This document shows positions 24,640-37,300 of a stretch of DNA of 64,000 bases, piece by piece. The notes under the pieces are model-generated. The model was not told the DNA's origin. It saw only the letters and a program-made list of their open reading frames with translations, and did not search any database. Made by a program: the position numbers and the translations under genes. The stretch's first letter is position 1. Every line of letters starts with the position of its first letter. This DNA is from Albula goreensis. Its lineage: Eukaryota; Chordata; Actinopteri; Albuliformes; Albulidae. The stretch lies in assembly GCA_022829145.1 (NCBI GenBank), contig CM040743.1, positions 36,931,841 through 36,995,840 on the forward strand, read 5' to 3'.

Positions 24640-25180
24640 GACATTCCGCATGGCGTGCAATAGCTGACCTTGAATCTTCTCAGGCCCGGCAGCAAGGAGG
24701 GTGGGAAAAATAATAAGCAATTCAATTAAAACGAACATAACCACGACTGTTCCGAACCCGAGACCTGGCGTGAGTCTCCACCGCGTGAACTTTTCTGGCC
24801 TCGTCTCACGGAGCGAGAAAAATTAACAGGACCTGTCAGAAATAACTACTCACAATTTCGTCTTTGATTCCTCTCAGCACTGAACTGCCTCACCCACTGT
24901 GCTACAGGCAGCGCCTAAGACCTTCGCTTCTTTGGGAAATGAACAGATGGGAAGTTTAAAAAAACCTCTCGTGCTCGGAAAAAGCGCATTAGCTGCGGTC
25001 TCTCGCTAACGTGTTTCTGTCTCTTCTCGCCCCATATACAATGAAGCGCTGTCTTTTTGTGGCTGTGAGCGCAGGTTTATTACGCTTATTAATTGTTTAA
25101 ATGGATGGTGGCTGCGTTACATCAGCGTACACTGCGCACGCACTCAGCTGCACCAGTACGGAGCCCACGTGCCATGGCTA
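24640..25180. other. CpG-richer, low-repeat stretch; possible regulatory element
   Basis: Compared with the AT-rich flanks, this segment has many CpG dinucleotides and no simple repeats. No convincing coding frame, splice site or TATA/initiator arrangement was recognised. A conserved non-coding element or a promoter of an unannotated transcript is possible, but composition is the only support. Confidence 0.25.
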
Positions 25181-26789
25181 GGTATCGTATCTGGTGCCTC
25201 CACTGCAGTGGATGATACTGTATATTGTCTTCTCCTCTTCCTAACCTCTCTAGCAATGTTGTTGTCACACTTTTCCGCAGCATGGCACTAGGCAAAGCTA
25301 TTGCCTCGCCAGGGATGTGTCAGCTTAAATATTGGTCACGTTCCCACGAGGCTGTTTGCAGTAGTGTAATTCTTTGTCACATGTCCTCTTTCGCTATTCA
25401 ATGTAATCATATACTGTCTCACAGTTTGTGAAGCTTGTATTACTTGTGTCCCACAAGTGTGTTGAATTGTACTGTTTTCACCATTCTTAGGCATCTGCAC
25501 ACAATAATTCTCAAAATGTAAAAATGCAACTGGACTAGTTTTTTTTTTAGCATTATTATTGAGGGCAGTGCCTTGTTGTATTTCAGAAACAAAAACAGCA
25601 CAGTTCGCAAGACGTTGCACTCATCTGTTGAAAAGGTCAGTAAATGTTTGACTGATCTCATCATAATGTCAAACTATAAGATTAAAAAGGGTAGGTGTTC
25701 ACTACACCACTTTATTTTCAGTTCATTCAAGATGGCTGACATTCTGGTTGAAATGGTGTAAGCATTTCTAGAGCTTTACAGTCATCAGTGACATGCATCT
25801 GTATAGACACCACAAAAAGGGCAAGGTTTTACCATAGGTTTTTGCACAGGTCTTTTCAGATTTGCAATTATGATGTAATTTTATGTAGATTATGTATCAT
25901 GATGCCTTCAGTTCGTATTAGTTGGCTAGCAAAACCAATGTCAACTGATAGCCACAATAGGTAGCCACATGCAAAATATTGTGTTTTTTATATTGTCTAG
26001 ATTTACAGTGTCTTTTCATGTAACAAGGTACCTAATATTAACTGTTCTCCCAGTTTCTTTCAGTTAAACAGAAGGGGGAGGGGATTCCCTCACCTCAGAA
26101 GTTGCTCTGAACTAAAAGTTGACTCTAAAATGTTCATATATTAGAAACTTACATTGAAATACACAGAATCAAGGAATATGAATCTCTTATTCATCATTAC
26201 TTTTTATTCATCCCACTGACTCACCATTGGTAAAACTAAATTATGCAAGCTGTAGTTGTCATTTACCTTTCAAATGTTTGCTCAAATGAAGGTCTTTAAA
26301 TTTTGTCCCTTAACCTCTCCAATCAAAAGTTACTGCCCCAAGGTGGAGGTAACAACCCTTTCAAGGGAAGGAGGTTATTGCAAAATAAAAATTTGAAAGA
26401 AGTGAGTGAATACCTGACAAAAATGTATAAATACTGCATTATTATTCACTGTATTGTTATTATACAGCATTCTGATGACTATCTAGGCCATCTGTTTAGG
26501 CTATCTCTGAGTTTATAGTGCACTTCTTTTGAGAGAATGGTGCATAACTTTTTAGTGGAAGTAAAAATTCAATATGTTCGCACTAGTTTTTTGGCAGCTT
26601 GCAGTACTCTCAAGGTCAGTTTCTGGGAAGAATATGAATTTTGTGATAATATGGCAATGGATCAAGTGCAGGGTTGAGTGAAGAGGGTGTGCCGGAGTGC
26701 ACTCGGTGTCAGGGAATGTAACTATTAAATTTATCACAGAAGCATGTTCAACCACCCTATGATTCTATAGCCACAGCATCCCTCATTTA

Positions 26790-26919
26790 AACACACATAC
26801 ACCCACATGCACGCAGACACACACATACACACAGACAATCACACACACATACACCCACCCACACACATACACGCACATGCACGCAGACACACACATACAC
26901 ACAGACAAGCACACACATG

Positions 26920-26958
<39 letters not shown>

Positions 26959-28235
26959 TCACCCACCCACCCTCACGCACACATACACCCACACACACGC
27001 AGACACACACATACACACAGACAAGCACACACACATGCACCCACCCACACACACAAACACACATACACCCACACACACGCAGACACACACATACACACAG
27101 ACAAGCACACACACATGCACCCACCCACACACACACACACACATACACCCACACACACGCAGACACACACATACACACAGACAAGCACACACACATGCAC
27201 CCACCCACACACACACACACACACATTCACCCACCCACCCTCACGCACACATATGCACACACACATACGCACATACACCCACACACACAGACACACACAT
27301 ACACACAGACAATCACACACATACACCCACACACGCGCAGACACACACATACACACAGACAATCACACACATACACCCACACACACGCAGACACACACAT
27401 ACACACAGACAATCACACACATACACCCACACACGCGCAGACACACACATACACACAGACAATCACACACATACACCCACACACGCGCAGACACACACAT
27501 ACACACAGACAATCACACACATACACCCACACACACGCGCAGACACACACATGCACCCACCCACACACACACATACACCCACACACACGCAGACACACAC
27601 ATACACACAGACAATCACACACATACACACAGACAATCACACACATACACCCACACACACGCAGACACACACATACACACAGACAACACATACACACAGA
27701 CAATCACACACATACACCCACACACGCGCAGACACACACATACACACAGACAATCACACACACCCACACACCATCACACATACACACAGACACACACACA
27801 CACACAGACACACACATACACACAGACAATCACACACATGCACCCACCCACACACACACACATTCACCCACCCACCCTCACGCACACATATGCACACACA
27901 CATACACACAGACAATCACACACATGCACCCACCCACACACATACACCCACACACACACACGCAGACACACACATACACACAGACAATCACACACATGCA
28001 CCCACCCACACACATACACCCACACACACGCAGACACACACATACACACAGACAATCACACACACATGCACCCACCCACAAACACACACACACACACATT
28101 CACCCACCCACCCTCACGCACACATATGCACACACACATACGCACAGACACACACACACACAAGAACAACAGCACAGAATTTCTCACATTTATACACATA
28201 CAGATACCCATACACATACAACCACACACAACTAT
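26790..28235. repeat. CA-rich higher-order tandem array (about 1.4 kb)
   Basis: The array is made of CA-based modules with regular variants. Between 27311 and 27511 the marker AATCACAC recurs exactly every 50 bases (27311, 27361, 27411, 27461, 27511). Earlier, the marker ACAAGCAC recurs every 80 bases (27021, 27101, 27181). A divider module CATTCACCCACCCACCCTCA occurs near 26956, 27224, 27861 and 28097. Stop triplets are absent from the array on the + strand, so all three + frames stay open for about 480-540 codons of His/Thr-rich sequence. These are not genes. Confidence 0.95.
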
Positions 28236-29449
28236 GCACACATTTATATCAGAACAGCATCACAGAATACAAACATGGACAGACTCAAAATCACAGAATC
28301 CTCTGGGGTTTTCTGAGGACACATTCCCTGTTACCCTGTCATTATTTCGTATTCATCACAATGCTATGCCCACTTGTTTTGAACTCGATCGTGCACCTCC
28401 ACTTCATTATATATGAGTGAGAAAAGGCACACAGTCACCTCTCAGCGCCAGTAACAAACACTAACATCTAGTCCATAGTGAGGAGGGCATTAAATTAGCA
28501 TGATGAGCTCAACACAAACCAAGCTCTTATATAAATCAAACACTACTGCCTGGCTTATATTAAACAGAGAGGGGTGCAGGGGGATGGGGAGGGAGGCAGA
28601 GTGATATTTAGAGAGGCGGGGAGGGAGAAAGAGAGAATGGAAGTAAGAGTCACCATGGGAGATGTGGTCTCTCAAAACAGATCAGAAAAAAAATAGCAAT
28701 CACTAATGGGTATAATATGGCAATGAATAGCTTACCAGAGCCATAGGGTTTGTCCTCCCAGAATTCAATTTCATATTTAAATTGAGGAAAACAAGTTACG
28801 TAAAAACGGATGACTGAATGGGGATGCTGGTACAGGGACTGAATTATGAAGTACAGCCTTCATCATGCACTCCCATTATTACTGTATGGGAGCATTCAAA
28901 AAGGGCAAAGATGAGTCTCGAGGTTTGCCAGAACATTCTATGAAACAGCTCATAAGGTGCAGAAAATGAACTGTCAGTGACCTGACAAAAAAATAAAACA
29001 AACTTGCGTCAGAATCTGTCTGTAATATATATTCACAGCCTGTGATATTCACATAGTGCCTGAATATAGCTGTATTAGCCACCTGCGCTGTATAAACACA
29101 GGCTTAATAACTTTCGCACAGCGCAACACATGCTGGTGAGCCGGGGTTTCCATGGTGCAATGTGGATTAATGTAAACATTTTACAGATTTAATAACTAGT
29201 GCCTGTCTGGCTGGAACGTGATGGACAGTCATGCAGAGATGAAGTGGCAAAACACTGCCGGTCTTTTATCTTCTGAAGAGGTCAGCATGGAACTTCAGCT
29301 GAGCTTAAAATATGCAGTTTTTTTTTAAATGGAGGAAGCCATTTTTCAGCATTTACAATCACTGAAATCCAGCACCATGGGGCCTGGATGAAGTGTGGCA
29401 TTAATGACCATCTGCTCACCAGATACAGGGCATTCTCTCCTCTACACCC
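28236..29449. other. Intergenic stretch between two CA-rich arrays
   Basis: Unique-looking, moderately AT-rich sequence with a G/A-rich segment near 28565-28650. No gene, RNA or mobile element was recognised. Confidence 0.5.
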
Positions 29450-29960
29450 TCACATGCACACACTCACACACAAACTCACTCTCACACACATGCACTCATA
29501 CACACTGATACACACACACTGACACACACACTCACATACACACTGACACACACACACAGACATACACTCACATACACACTCACACATAAACTCGCTCTCA
29601 CACACATGCACTCATACACACTGATACACACACACTGACACACACACTCACATACACACTGACACACACACACACAGACATACACTCACATACACACACA
29701 CACACTCACACACACATGCACTCATACACACTGACACACACACACACACTGACACACACTCACATACACACTGACACATACACACACACTCACACACATG
29801 CACTCATACACACAAACACACACACAAACATACACACACACTCACTCTCACACAAATGCACTCATACACATACACTCACATACATACACACACACTCACA
29901 CACTAACTCATACTCACAAACATACACACACTCACACAGGAACACACACTGGCACTCACA
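29450..29960. repeat. Second CA-rich degenerate tandem array
   Basis: The marker TGCACTCATACAC recurs near 29491, 29607, 29717, 29799 and, imperfectly, 29857, so spacing falls from about 116 to 58 bases. Units mix CACTGACA, CACTCACA and CATACACA steps. It is distinct in composition from the array at 26790-28235 (CT-containing rather than CCC-containing). Confidence 0.9.
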
Positions 29961-30499
29961 TTATATGTGAGAAATGAATCGCTGAAGGCAGGGAGTTACC
30001 AAAACAACTTTTACAGAACTCTTGTTCCTGTGCATAATGTCATGACAATTAAGAACAGGTTAAAATTTCAGGAATGATACTCACAGTTATTTAGAAAAAC
30101 AAAAACAGTTGCTTAACCTTTTTTTATTGGACTTGCTTTTGATAAGGCTGTCTTAAAAGTAAGAACCTTATCAAGAGGAGTCTGGAGACGTACAGACAAC
30201 TGTTTTAATACACAAATTCATATACATTACCAAACATGAACACACACAGATGCACATGCACACACACACATCCATGTGACTCCATCTGAGCTCTGTTGCT
30301 GATAGGCTGTGGAGTAGATCTCATCTAGCTGCTCTGTCCTATCTAGCACTTTTCTTGATTCAAAGCGTTCAGTTTCTTTGAAGAATAAACAGATATGTTA
30401 GAGCACTGGATGGATTGTGTGTACAGAGTGTGTGTATCCTCACCATGTTCACATTGGTTCAGTTAAATGAATGTAGCAACTAAATTAGAGAATCAATAA

Positions 30500-33060
30500 A
30501 AACTCTTTAACCCCCCATGACAAAGGAAAGCCAATGCTCAGATTTTGGCTCATTAGTTTCCACCATAGTACTTAGATTACTAAACCACACTTCTATAACA
30601 CATTATTCTTTACACACATGGACTATGGACTATAACAAATCTGATTTTAAAGGCCAGATTTTCAAGCTCTTTGATCTCTCAATAATTGACTCTTACAATT
30701 TTGATGTTGACCCACACCTACATTTTTTTCATCATTTTATGCTTCAAACCTCTATATTTTTTATAATGAAATTCAGTTTAATGTGTTTCAATGCCTAATA
30801 TATTCTCATCTGATTAAGTCTTTCCAGCAACGATGACAAATTCATCCATTATTGATTTTGTGTTATTGCTTTATCAGAAACATGGCTTACAACGGACTCT
30901 AGAGAAATCTTGAAATTACCTAAGTAAAATTTGGTCCACTACATAAGAGAGAATAGATCTGGAGGTGGAGTATCTGTTTATTCATGGTGAATATGAATTT
31001 AAAATTAGTGATGATCTGTCTCTGAAGTCACATAGGGCCGTGGTCGAATCTGTTTTAAGAGCTCTCTGGTGTCTCTCATGGAAAGAATGCTGTTGTTGGT
31101 GTTATTTATCGCCCACCTGACTTCATCAACAAAGATTTTAATGAAACTTTAGCCAGTTCTCTCGACCTGATAAACAATGAGGATAAACTCTGTTCCATTT
31201 TAGGAGATTTCAAAATAAACCTCTTTAAAAATAAATTAGATACCCCTACTGGGGATTTTCTCAAGATTCTTTATTTTTACTTTCCCCTGCTGTTCATAAA
31301 TCTACACAAGTTGAAGAAAATTCAGCAACTTTGATTGTTTACATCTTAACTAACTCTTTCAGTGAAGGAATGAAATCTGGGGTCTTGTATTTAGACCTGC
31401 CTGATCATTTTCCTTTAATTCAGTACTCTTTAATCAAGGTTAATAGAGATGAACATACCAAGAAAATAATGCACAAAAGAATTATGAGCAAGTCACATAT
31501 TTCTACATTTAAAGACATACTTGCCAGTATTTCATGGGGTGATCTATATGAGTGAGAGAAAATAATTCTGATTTTGCATATCAAAATTTTATGAAAGTTA
31601 TTACCATTACTTAAAATGAATGTTTTCCAATTGGCAGTCCTTCCAAGAAATACAGTCAAGGCTGGGACAAGCCTTGGTTTACAGCTGATTTACTGAAGCT
31701 GTTGAGAAAGAATAAACTGTATGAAAATATGTCTCAAATCCTACTCGTCATACCCGTGGTGTTTATAAATCCTATAGGAATAAATATATTAATTCCATTA
31801 GATCTTCAAAAAAGAAATATTTCAGTGAAAAATTTAAGAGGTATTCAAAAGATATTAAAACCACGAAGAAAGTAATAAATCAGATGGTGGAAAGAGAGAA
31901 GAGTAGCCCAGAGTTACCTTCAGACTTTTTGGATGGCGAAATTTTTCTCATTCCATTTGAATATAGCTCAAACATTTAATGTATTTTTTGTTAATCATTG
32001 GTTATAAATGAGACAGCAAAATTTCAGTTTGTCATGGCAATCCACTGGATTTTATTCCAAGAAAATTTCCTGTTATCTCTTCTTTTTAACACCCTGATAT
32101 CCAAGAAATAAGTAATTGATGAATTAAAAACATCTTCAGCCGGTCATGACAATAACTCTTTCAAAAATATTATTGAAAAATGATATATAAAAGGATTTTT
32201 TTCCACAAAAATCCATTTTCCACAACATTTTGGTCCTCCAGAAACACCACATTCTCCCTATTTATGACATCAATATTTCTCAAATATGTATTTTTATTTA
32301 TAAGATACATTCAAGTGAAGGGAATATTCCTGAGCAGTTCAAGACTAACTTTAATGGAAGCAAACTCACAGGTCCATTCTTACTCAACTCGTCAATCTTC
32401 AGATCTTCATCCTCCCAAATTTCTCACTTGCAGAAGTCAATTTTCGATAAGATTTAGGGGTGCCAAATTATGGAATGGCTTTTCCCATCTGTAAAAATAC
32501 TGTTCCTCCATAAAATGTTACAAAAGATGCTTAAAAGACCATTTAACTGCTGTTTTGTAACTGCTTTTTCCCCAATGTATTGTATTCATGTTGTATTTGT
32601 TTCATTTATAGTGACATGTATCATTACTATTGCTCAGGAGTTAATACCAGTGTATAAATCAATTTCCCCCTTACAAACACACACACACACACACACTCAC
32701 ACATATACAAACACACATACACATCACGCACACACTCACATGCGTACACACATACATCACGCACACACGTGCACATACACTTCACACACTCACATTTTCT
32801 GCTTTCATATTGATGTTATTATTGTTATTATTGTTGTTGTTGTGATTATATATGTTTTGTTACTATTAGCTTGTTTTTTGTTACTATTACTATTATCTTT
32901 TTTGTGACATTTTAACATATTTAGTTGGAGGCCTCAAATAAGCACACTGGGTTTTTTTTCTCCCTGCACAGTATGTTATTTGTTATCTTTGTTATTTTTG
33001 TGTATTTTTTTTTAAATTGTCCAAAATGAAAACTAAAATAAAACTGAACTTATTGGTACA
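30500..33060 (+). mobile_element. Decayed L2/CR1-type LINE (Jockey-superfamily) remnant, internally deleted
   Basis: Fragments of an APE-type endonuclease appear in shifting + frames: ALSETWLT at 30868-30891, RSGGGVSVY at 30955-30981, VVGVIYRPPD at 31092-31121, ILGDFKINL near 31198, and an NSATLI...DHFP segment near 31320-31415. A KPWFTADLLKLLRKNKLY-like linker follows near 31665-31720. Most of the reverse transcriptase is absent. A C-terminal motif FRGAKLWNG near 32452-32478 marks the end of the ORF. Many stops and frameshifts make it inactive. The 3' part carries a CA-rich tract (32676-32790) and ends in an A-rich sequence. The ends are approximate. Confidence 0.8.
32676..32790. repeat. CA-rich tract within the LINE 3' region
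   Basis: (CA)n runs interspersed with CACGCACACTCACATG-like steps, downstream of the LINE ORF end. Confidence 0.85.
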
Positions 33061-34012
33061 GATTAACATGGCCTTTATCGTCACCCACTCAGAATGCGAT
33101 CCCGAGACCATTCATAGTACATGAATGTTATGTATAAAACATAACTTACAGGCTGCTGTACAAAAATACAGAGGCATCATAATCTATTTTACACTGTAGA
33201 TTTATATATTAGTGTTGAAGTAGCATCTGTGTGTGGATTCCTTCCACAGCATATTCAATGAATATTTATACCACTGCGCCTGTTCGTGCAAATTCACAGC
33301 CCAGAATAATCCAGACCTGTTACACTGAAATAAGGATGAAAATAGCAACCACAGAGTGTTAATCTTGTTATGCTCATCTTTCCAGTCAAAAAGGATCCTG
33401 ACTATTTTTGTTGCTTGTCTTTCCGTTTCCCCCTCCATCTCCTCCAATCTCTCTCACTTTCTAAAAGAACCAAATACTAGCCCACCTCATGCTTCTAGCC
33501 AAAACTGAATTTTGTTTTACACCACTCGATCAATAGATTTTTAAATTATAAGGTTAGGTCAACTGAAAATTGAATACTCCTTTGCAGTGACAACACTGAG
33601 AATCAACATGGGTAGAGAGTTTATGGGATTATGTAGCGAGTCAGATATAGAGGTTATTTAGTGGCCAGATATAGATAGCCTATTGTTGTGGCAATTTGAT
33701 GGGGATTAAAAGATACTCTTTCATACACTGTGAGTCAGGATCTCAATACAATGTGTAGCTTCAGGAGTTTGACATTAGGAGGGGTCAGGGTGGTAAGGCT
33801 GTAGGAGATGGAGCAAGCAACTGTGAAAAGATCTACAGTTATGAAGTCTTCTGCAGTTGGAGAGCTGTGATGTATGTATGTATGTATGTATGTATGTATG
33901 TATGTATTTATTTATTTCCTCATGAGCAGCATGAATACCACTGACACAGTCATCAACAACAGACATTACTGAGCACTCACTGTATTATTCAAAGACAAAC
34001 TAAGGTGTGATT
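33060..34012. other. Intergenic stretch
   Basis: Contains a (TATG)n microsatellite at 33870-33914 and nothing else recognised. Confidence 0.5.
33870..33914. repeat. (TATG)n microsatellite
   Basis: About nine tetranucleotide units grading into TATT units. Confidence 0.95.
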
Positions 34013-34335
34013 TTTGTCATATCAGTTAAGAGCGCACTGCAATTAGATTTTGGTCACATTAGTAAAAAATCCTCTGCGAGATTTTAGTCATATTAGTCAG
34101 CAGTACACTGCAGTGAGTTTTGGTCATGTTAGTCAAGAATACACTGCAGTAAGATTTTGGTCATATTAGTCAAGAATACACTGCAGTGAGATTTTGTTCA
34201 TATTAGTCAAGAATACACTGCAGTGAGATTTTGGTCATATTAGTCAAGAATACACTGCAGTGAGATTTTGGTCATATTAGTCAAGAATACACTGCAGTGA
34301 GATTTTGGTCATATTGGTCAAGAACATGATGCAGC
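34013..34335 (+). repeat. 37-bp minisatellite, about eight copies
   Basis: The unit contains GATTTTGGTCATATTAGTCA then AGAATACACTGCAGT. CTGCAGT recurs exactly every 37 bases at 34144, 34181, 34218, 34255 and 34292. The left-hand copies (34013-34110) are diverged and the central ones nearly identical, which fits array growth from the middle or right. Confidence 0.93.
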
Positions 34336-37300
34336 AACATTTTGGGAAGATCTAATATTTCTGACAGGTAGACAAAGAAAAAGCTTTATGCAACTTCAAG
34401 GGGAGTGACAAGATTATATGAATCCCTTTTGGCAGTAAATTAAGGCCCCCTTCAGTAGCATACAGCTGAAATCTTGCATTTAATAAGAAATTGGTCGGGT
34501 GAAACGGATCTCAGAGCAATTTAAAAGTCCATTTTGTCTCTGCAGTAGTCTCCCCCCTGGACCATTACCTGTAACGTTCATCAATAATTTTCCCAGCTCT
34601 TCCCACTAGTAATCACTCTATCCTCCACTGCTCACTGAAGTAGTGGAGCGATTCTATCAGGAGCTATTCTATTTTTTACAGTAGTCAGAAATATGTGTGT
34701 ATCTCTTTTGGTAGGAATGGCTAAAATGCAATTCAGCTGACAATACAATCAGAAAAAAAAACTCCCCGCAGACCAGGAAGAAAGAAGCATCAGATATATA
34801 AACTTGGATATTACATCTTTTCATATCCATAGCAAGCAGTTTTGAAATGTTTGAAATATTTTCATATTCTGCTAAAGCACCAGTGCTTTGTGTGAGAAAT
34901 GTGTCATGTCTGTCCTGATTGTGGCTTCGCAATAGAAAACCCCCTGAATGCTTTTACTTCACTTCTTCAGACTGCTTCCTGGCCCCCAAAATCCTGACGC
35001 CTTTTTGACACCATTCTTTGGTACCTTATTTAGTTCCAGATATATTTTTATGTTATCTGAATATATTGTCAGGTAGGTCAATTATTTCAAATGCGCTAAT
35101 GCACTTCATACTCTAAACTGACAGAGAGATTTAGACATTGCAAAGTGTGGCACCACTTTAGCTGAAGTTCAATACTGAAATTCCCTGCTTTTAGCTAGGA
35201 TGGTTTGACATCAAATCATAAATTCTGATTCAGTTGTCTGAAAATTGCCTGAAAACTCCCCTGGGAGGTCAAGTTTTCATTTGCGGCTTTGTTAATCAGT
35301 AAGTGGACAGGGCTGCAAAAGCGTATCTCCCTCTCTTGATATGAGCACCTATTACACACGTCCCAATGGTAATCCCACTTTTCGGAATATCATACTGACA
35401 GATAAAAACGCTGTCCTCATTTGTCCTTTATTGTTTGTTCAATAGTGACTTGTTTCTTGTTGTTTATTTCAGTTCATTTGGATTCAGTCATGTATTGCTC
35501 TTCAAACTGGGTCCAGTGATAGAAATTGTGCTCTCACTGCAAATCAGAAAGCATTTGTCTGCCTTCATCAAAAGCAAGAAGGCTGAATTTTCACATAGGC
35601 AGAGTTCATGCACACCTGATATGTGCAAGTGCTTGGAAAACAAAGCAAAGTCAGTGCTGATATTGTTATAATTGAGCTTGACCGTACAGAGCAGGGGTCA
35701 GTTTTATCCACAGAGAGCTGGGATGGCAGCAGGGTTTCATTCCAACTAAGACGAAACAGACCTGAAACAACACTTGTGTGAAGACCAAGATTAAATGATT
35801 ATTATGAATATGAAATTAGAAGAGTCAGGTGTGTTCTTTCTCAGCTGGAGTGAGACCATGAAGCTACACTTGTCCTTTTTGGAATAATTTTGGCTGCCCT
35901 TGGCACAGGACTGTATGAGCTACTGCTGTAGTATACTGACATGATGGCTGCTCAGTACCCAATGACTGTCTGTATATACAGGTATATTCACATGATCACC
36001 TTAAACTGGTGAGGATGTAGTGATTGAAATATGATCTTGCTCATGGAGGCAATAAAACTGATTAATTTGGCACATGATTGCAGTATGCTGGATTCAACCC
36101 TGATAAATCGGAGTTCTTCTGAGTTCAATATATTTCAACAGGCTTGAGCTTCCTACATTGAATATCTGCAAGGTACACTGCATTGGTGTCAGAACCATGG
36201 ACAGCTCTTAACAACTTCCCTGTATTTTATGATTAGCATTCTACCCTCTATGTTATTATGATGAAGATGATGTACAAATTATGAACATTTATATTAGTTG
36301 CAACAGGCAGTTTGGTAATAGTAGTAGTAGGACTTTAATTATTTGGATAGAATTTTTACACCTGGGCCAGCTCTCACTACATTTTTCACATCCTGTCCAT
36401 CCAGGTTACTATTTTCTATCATAAGAAATCAAATCAGAATCAGTTTTTATTTACCATATCTGTTTGCAGTTGTTTTTAAAATAATTTCTTGATCATGATG
36501 TTAGTTCTTTCTTGTGAAAAAATGTCCTCCTAATTAATTTGTACAACAAAAGACCAACATGATAACTTAATTTCCGACATTCAGCTCAATGGGTAGAGAC
36601 AGGCCATATACCAATCAGTCTTTTGATTGACAGTAAATGTTGCTGACCTTTCAGTTTTAAGCGTATTACAATGTCAACATCTCTCACAAGAATTATGACG
36701 CAAGAGATTCATTATTAATAAAGCATGAATAACTCATTTTGTAAGTCCTTTAAAATTCGGTTGTGGATTGTTTTATTCCAAAGTGAGTAAATATTAGTCA
36801 GTATGACATTCAGGAGGAGCATATGGTCTCCAGATTCGTAGGTTAAAATATGCACTGTATCTATCACATACACACACAATGAATGCATACCATACATACC
36901 ACCATACAGCATAGGTGTAGTGCATCCATTCATCAGATAACATTACTTCATGAATATGTCATGTGTTAAGATTCTGGCCTGGCCGGGTTCCCCATAATTA
37001 TGACAGACAGTCTGCATGGGAAGACCTCAGTGACCTTGAAACAGTGATGGGTGTTGGGCCGTGTTTGATAGGACCTTCAGAGACTGAGACAGCTCAGCTG
37101 ATACTTCCTCAATAGCAGTGTCAAGGAGACGTCAGAATGAATCTCTGAGGCAAAGATGTCCTCAGTGAAGGGCAACAGGGGGCAGTATTCCTTAGAGATG
37201 TAAAGAAATACCCATGACCAACTGCAAATTAGTTGTTAGCGAATTCCAACACGCTACTGAAATGGCTACGCATATATGGTATGCATATACGTAGTGAACA

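Larger units (their letters stand above)
16931..26789. other. Intergenic region without recognised genes
   Basis: No open frame here resembles a known protein, and the frames present are short. The contents recognised are an (AAAC)n run at 17213-17250, a short GT run near 17684, a perfect-armed 20-bp inverted repeat at 22362-22381, a long (CA)n at 23502-23580, and CpG-richer stretches near 20990-21200 and 24640-25180 that might be regulatory. The rest is AT-rich sequence in which I see nothing definite. Confidence 0.6.

Noticed and set aside
27311..27540. 50-bp regular spacing suggesting CRISPR-like repeats
   Set aside because: There are no unique spacers; the whole unit is CA-derived tandem repeat.
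26807..28420. Very long + strand open frames (479-537 codons) rich in His and Thr
   Set aside because: They lie inside the CA-based tandem array, all three frames are open, and no known domain or start context supports a protein.
34013..34335. Regularly spaced 37-bp repeats that could suggest a CRISPR array
   Set aside because: Units are head-to-tail with no spacers, and the genome is vertebrate.
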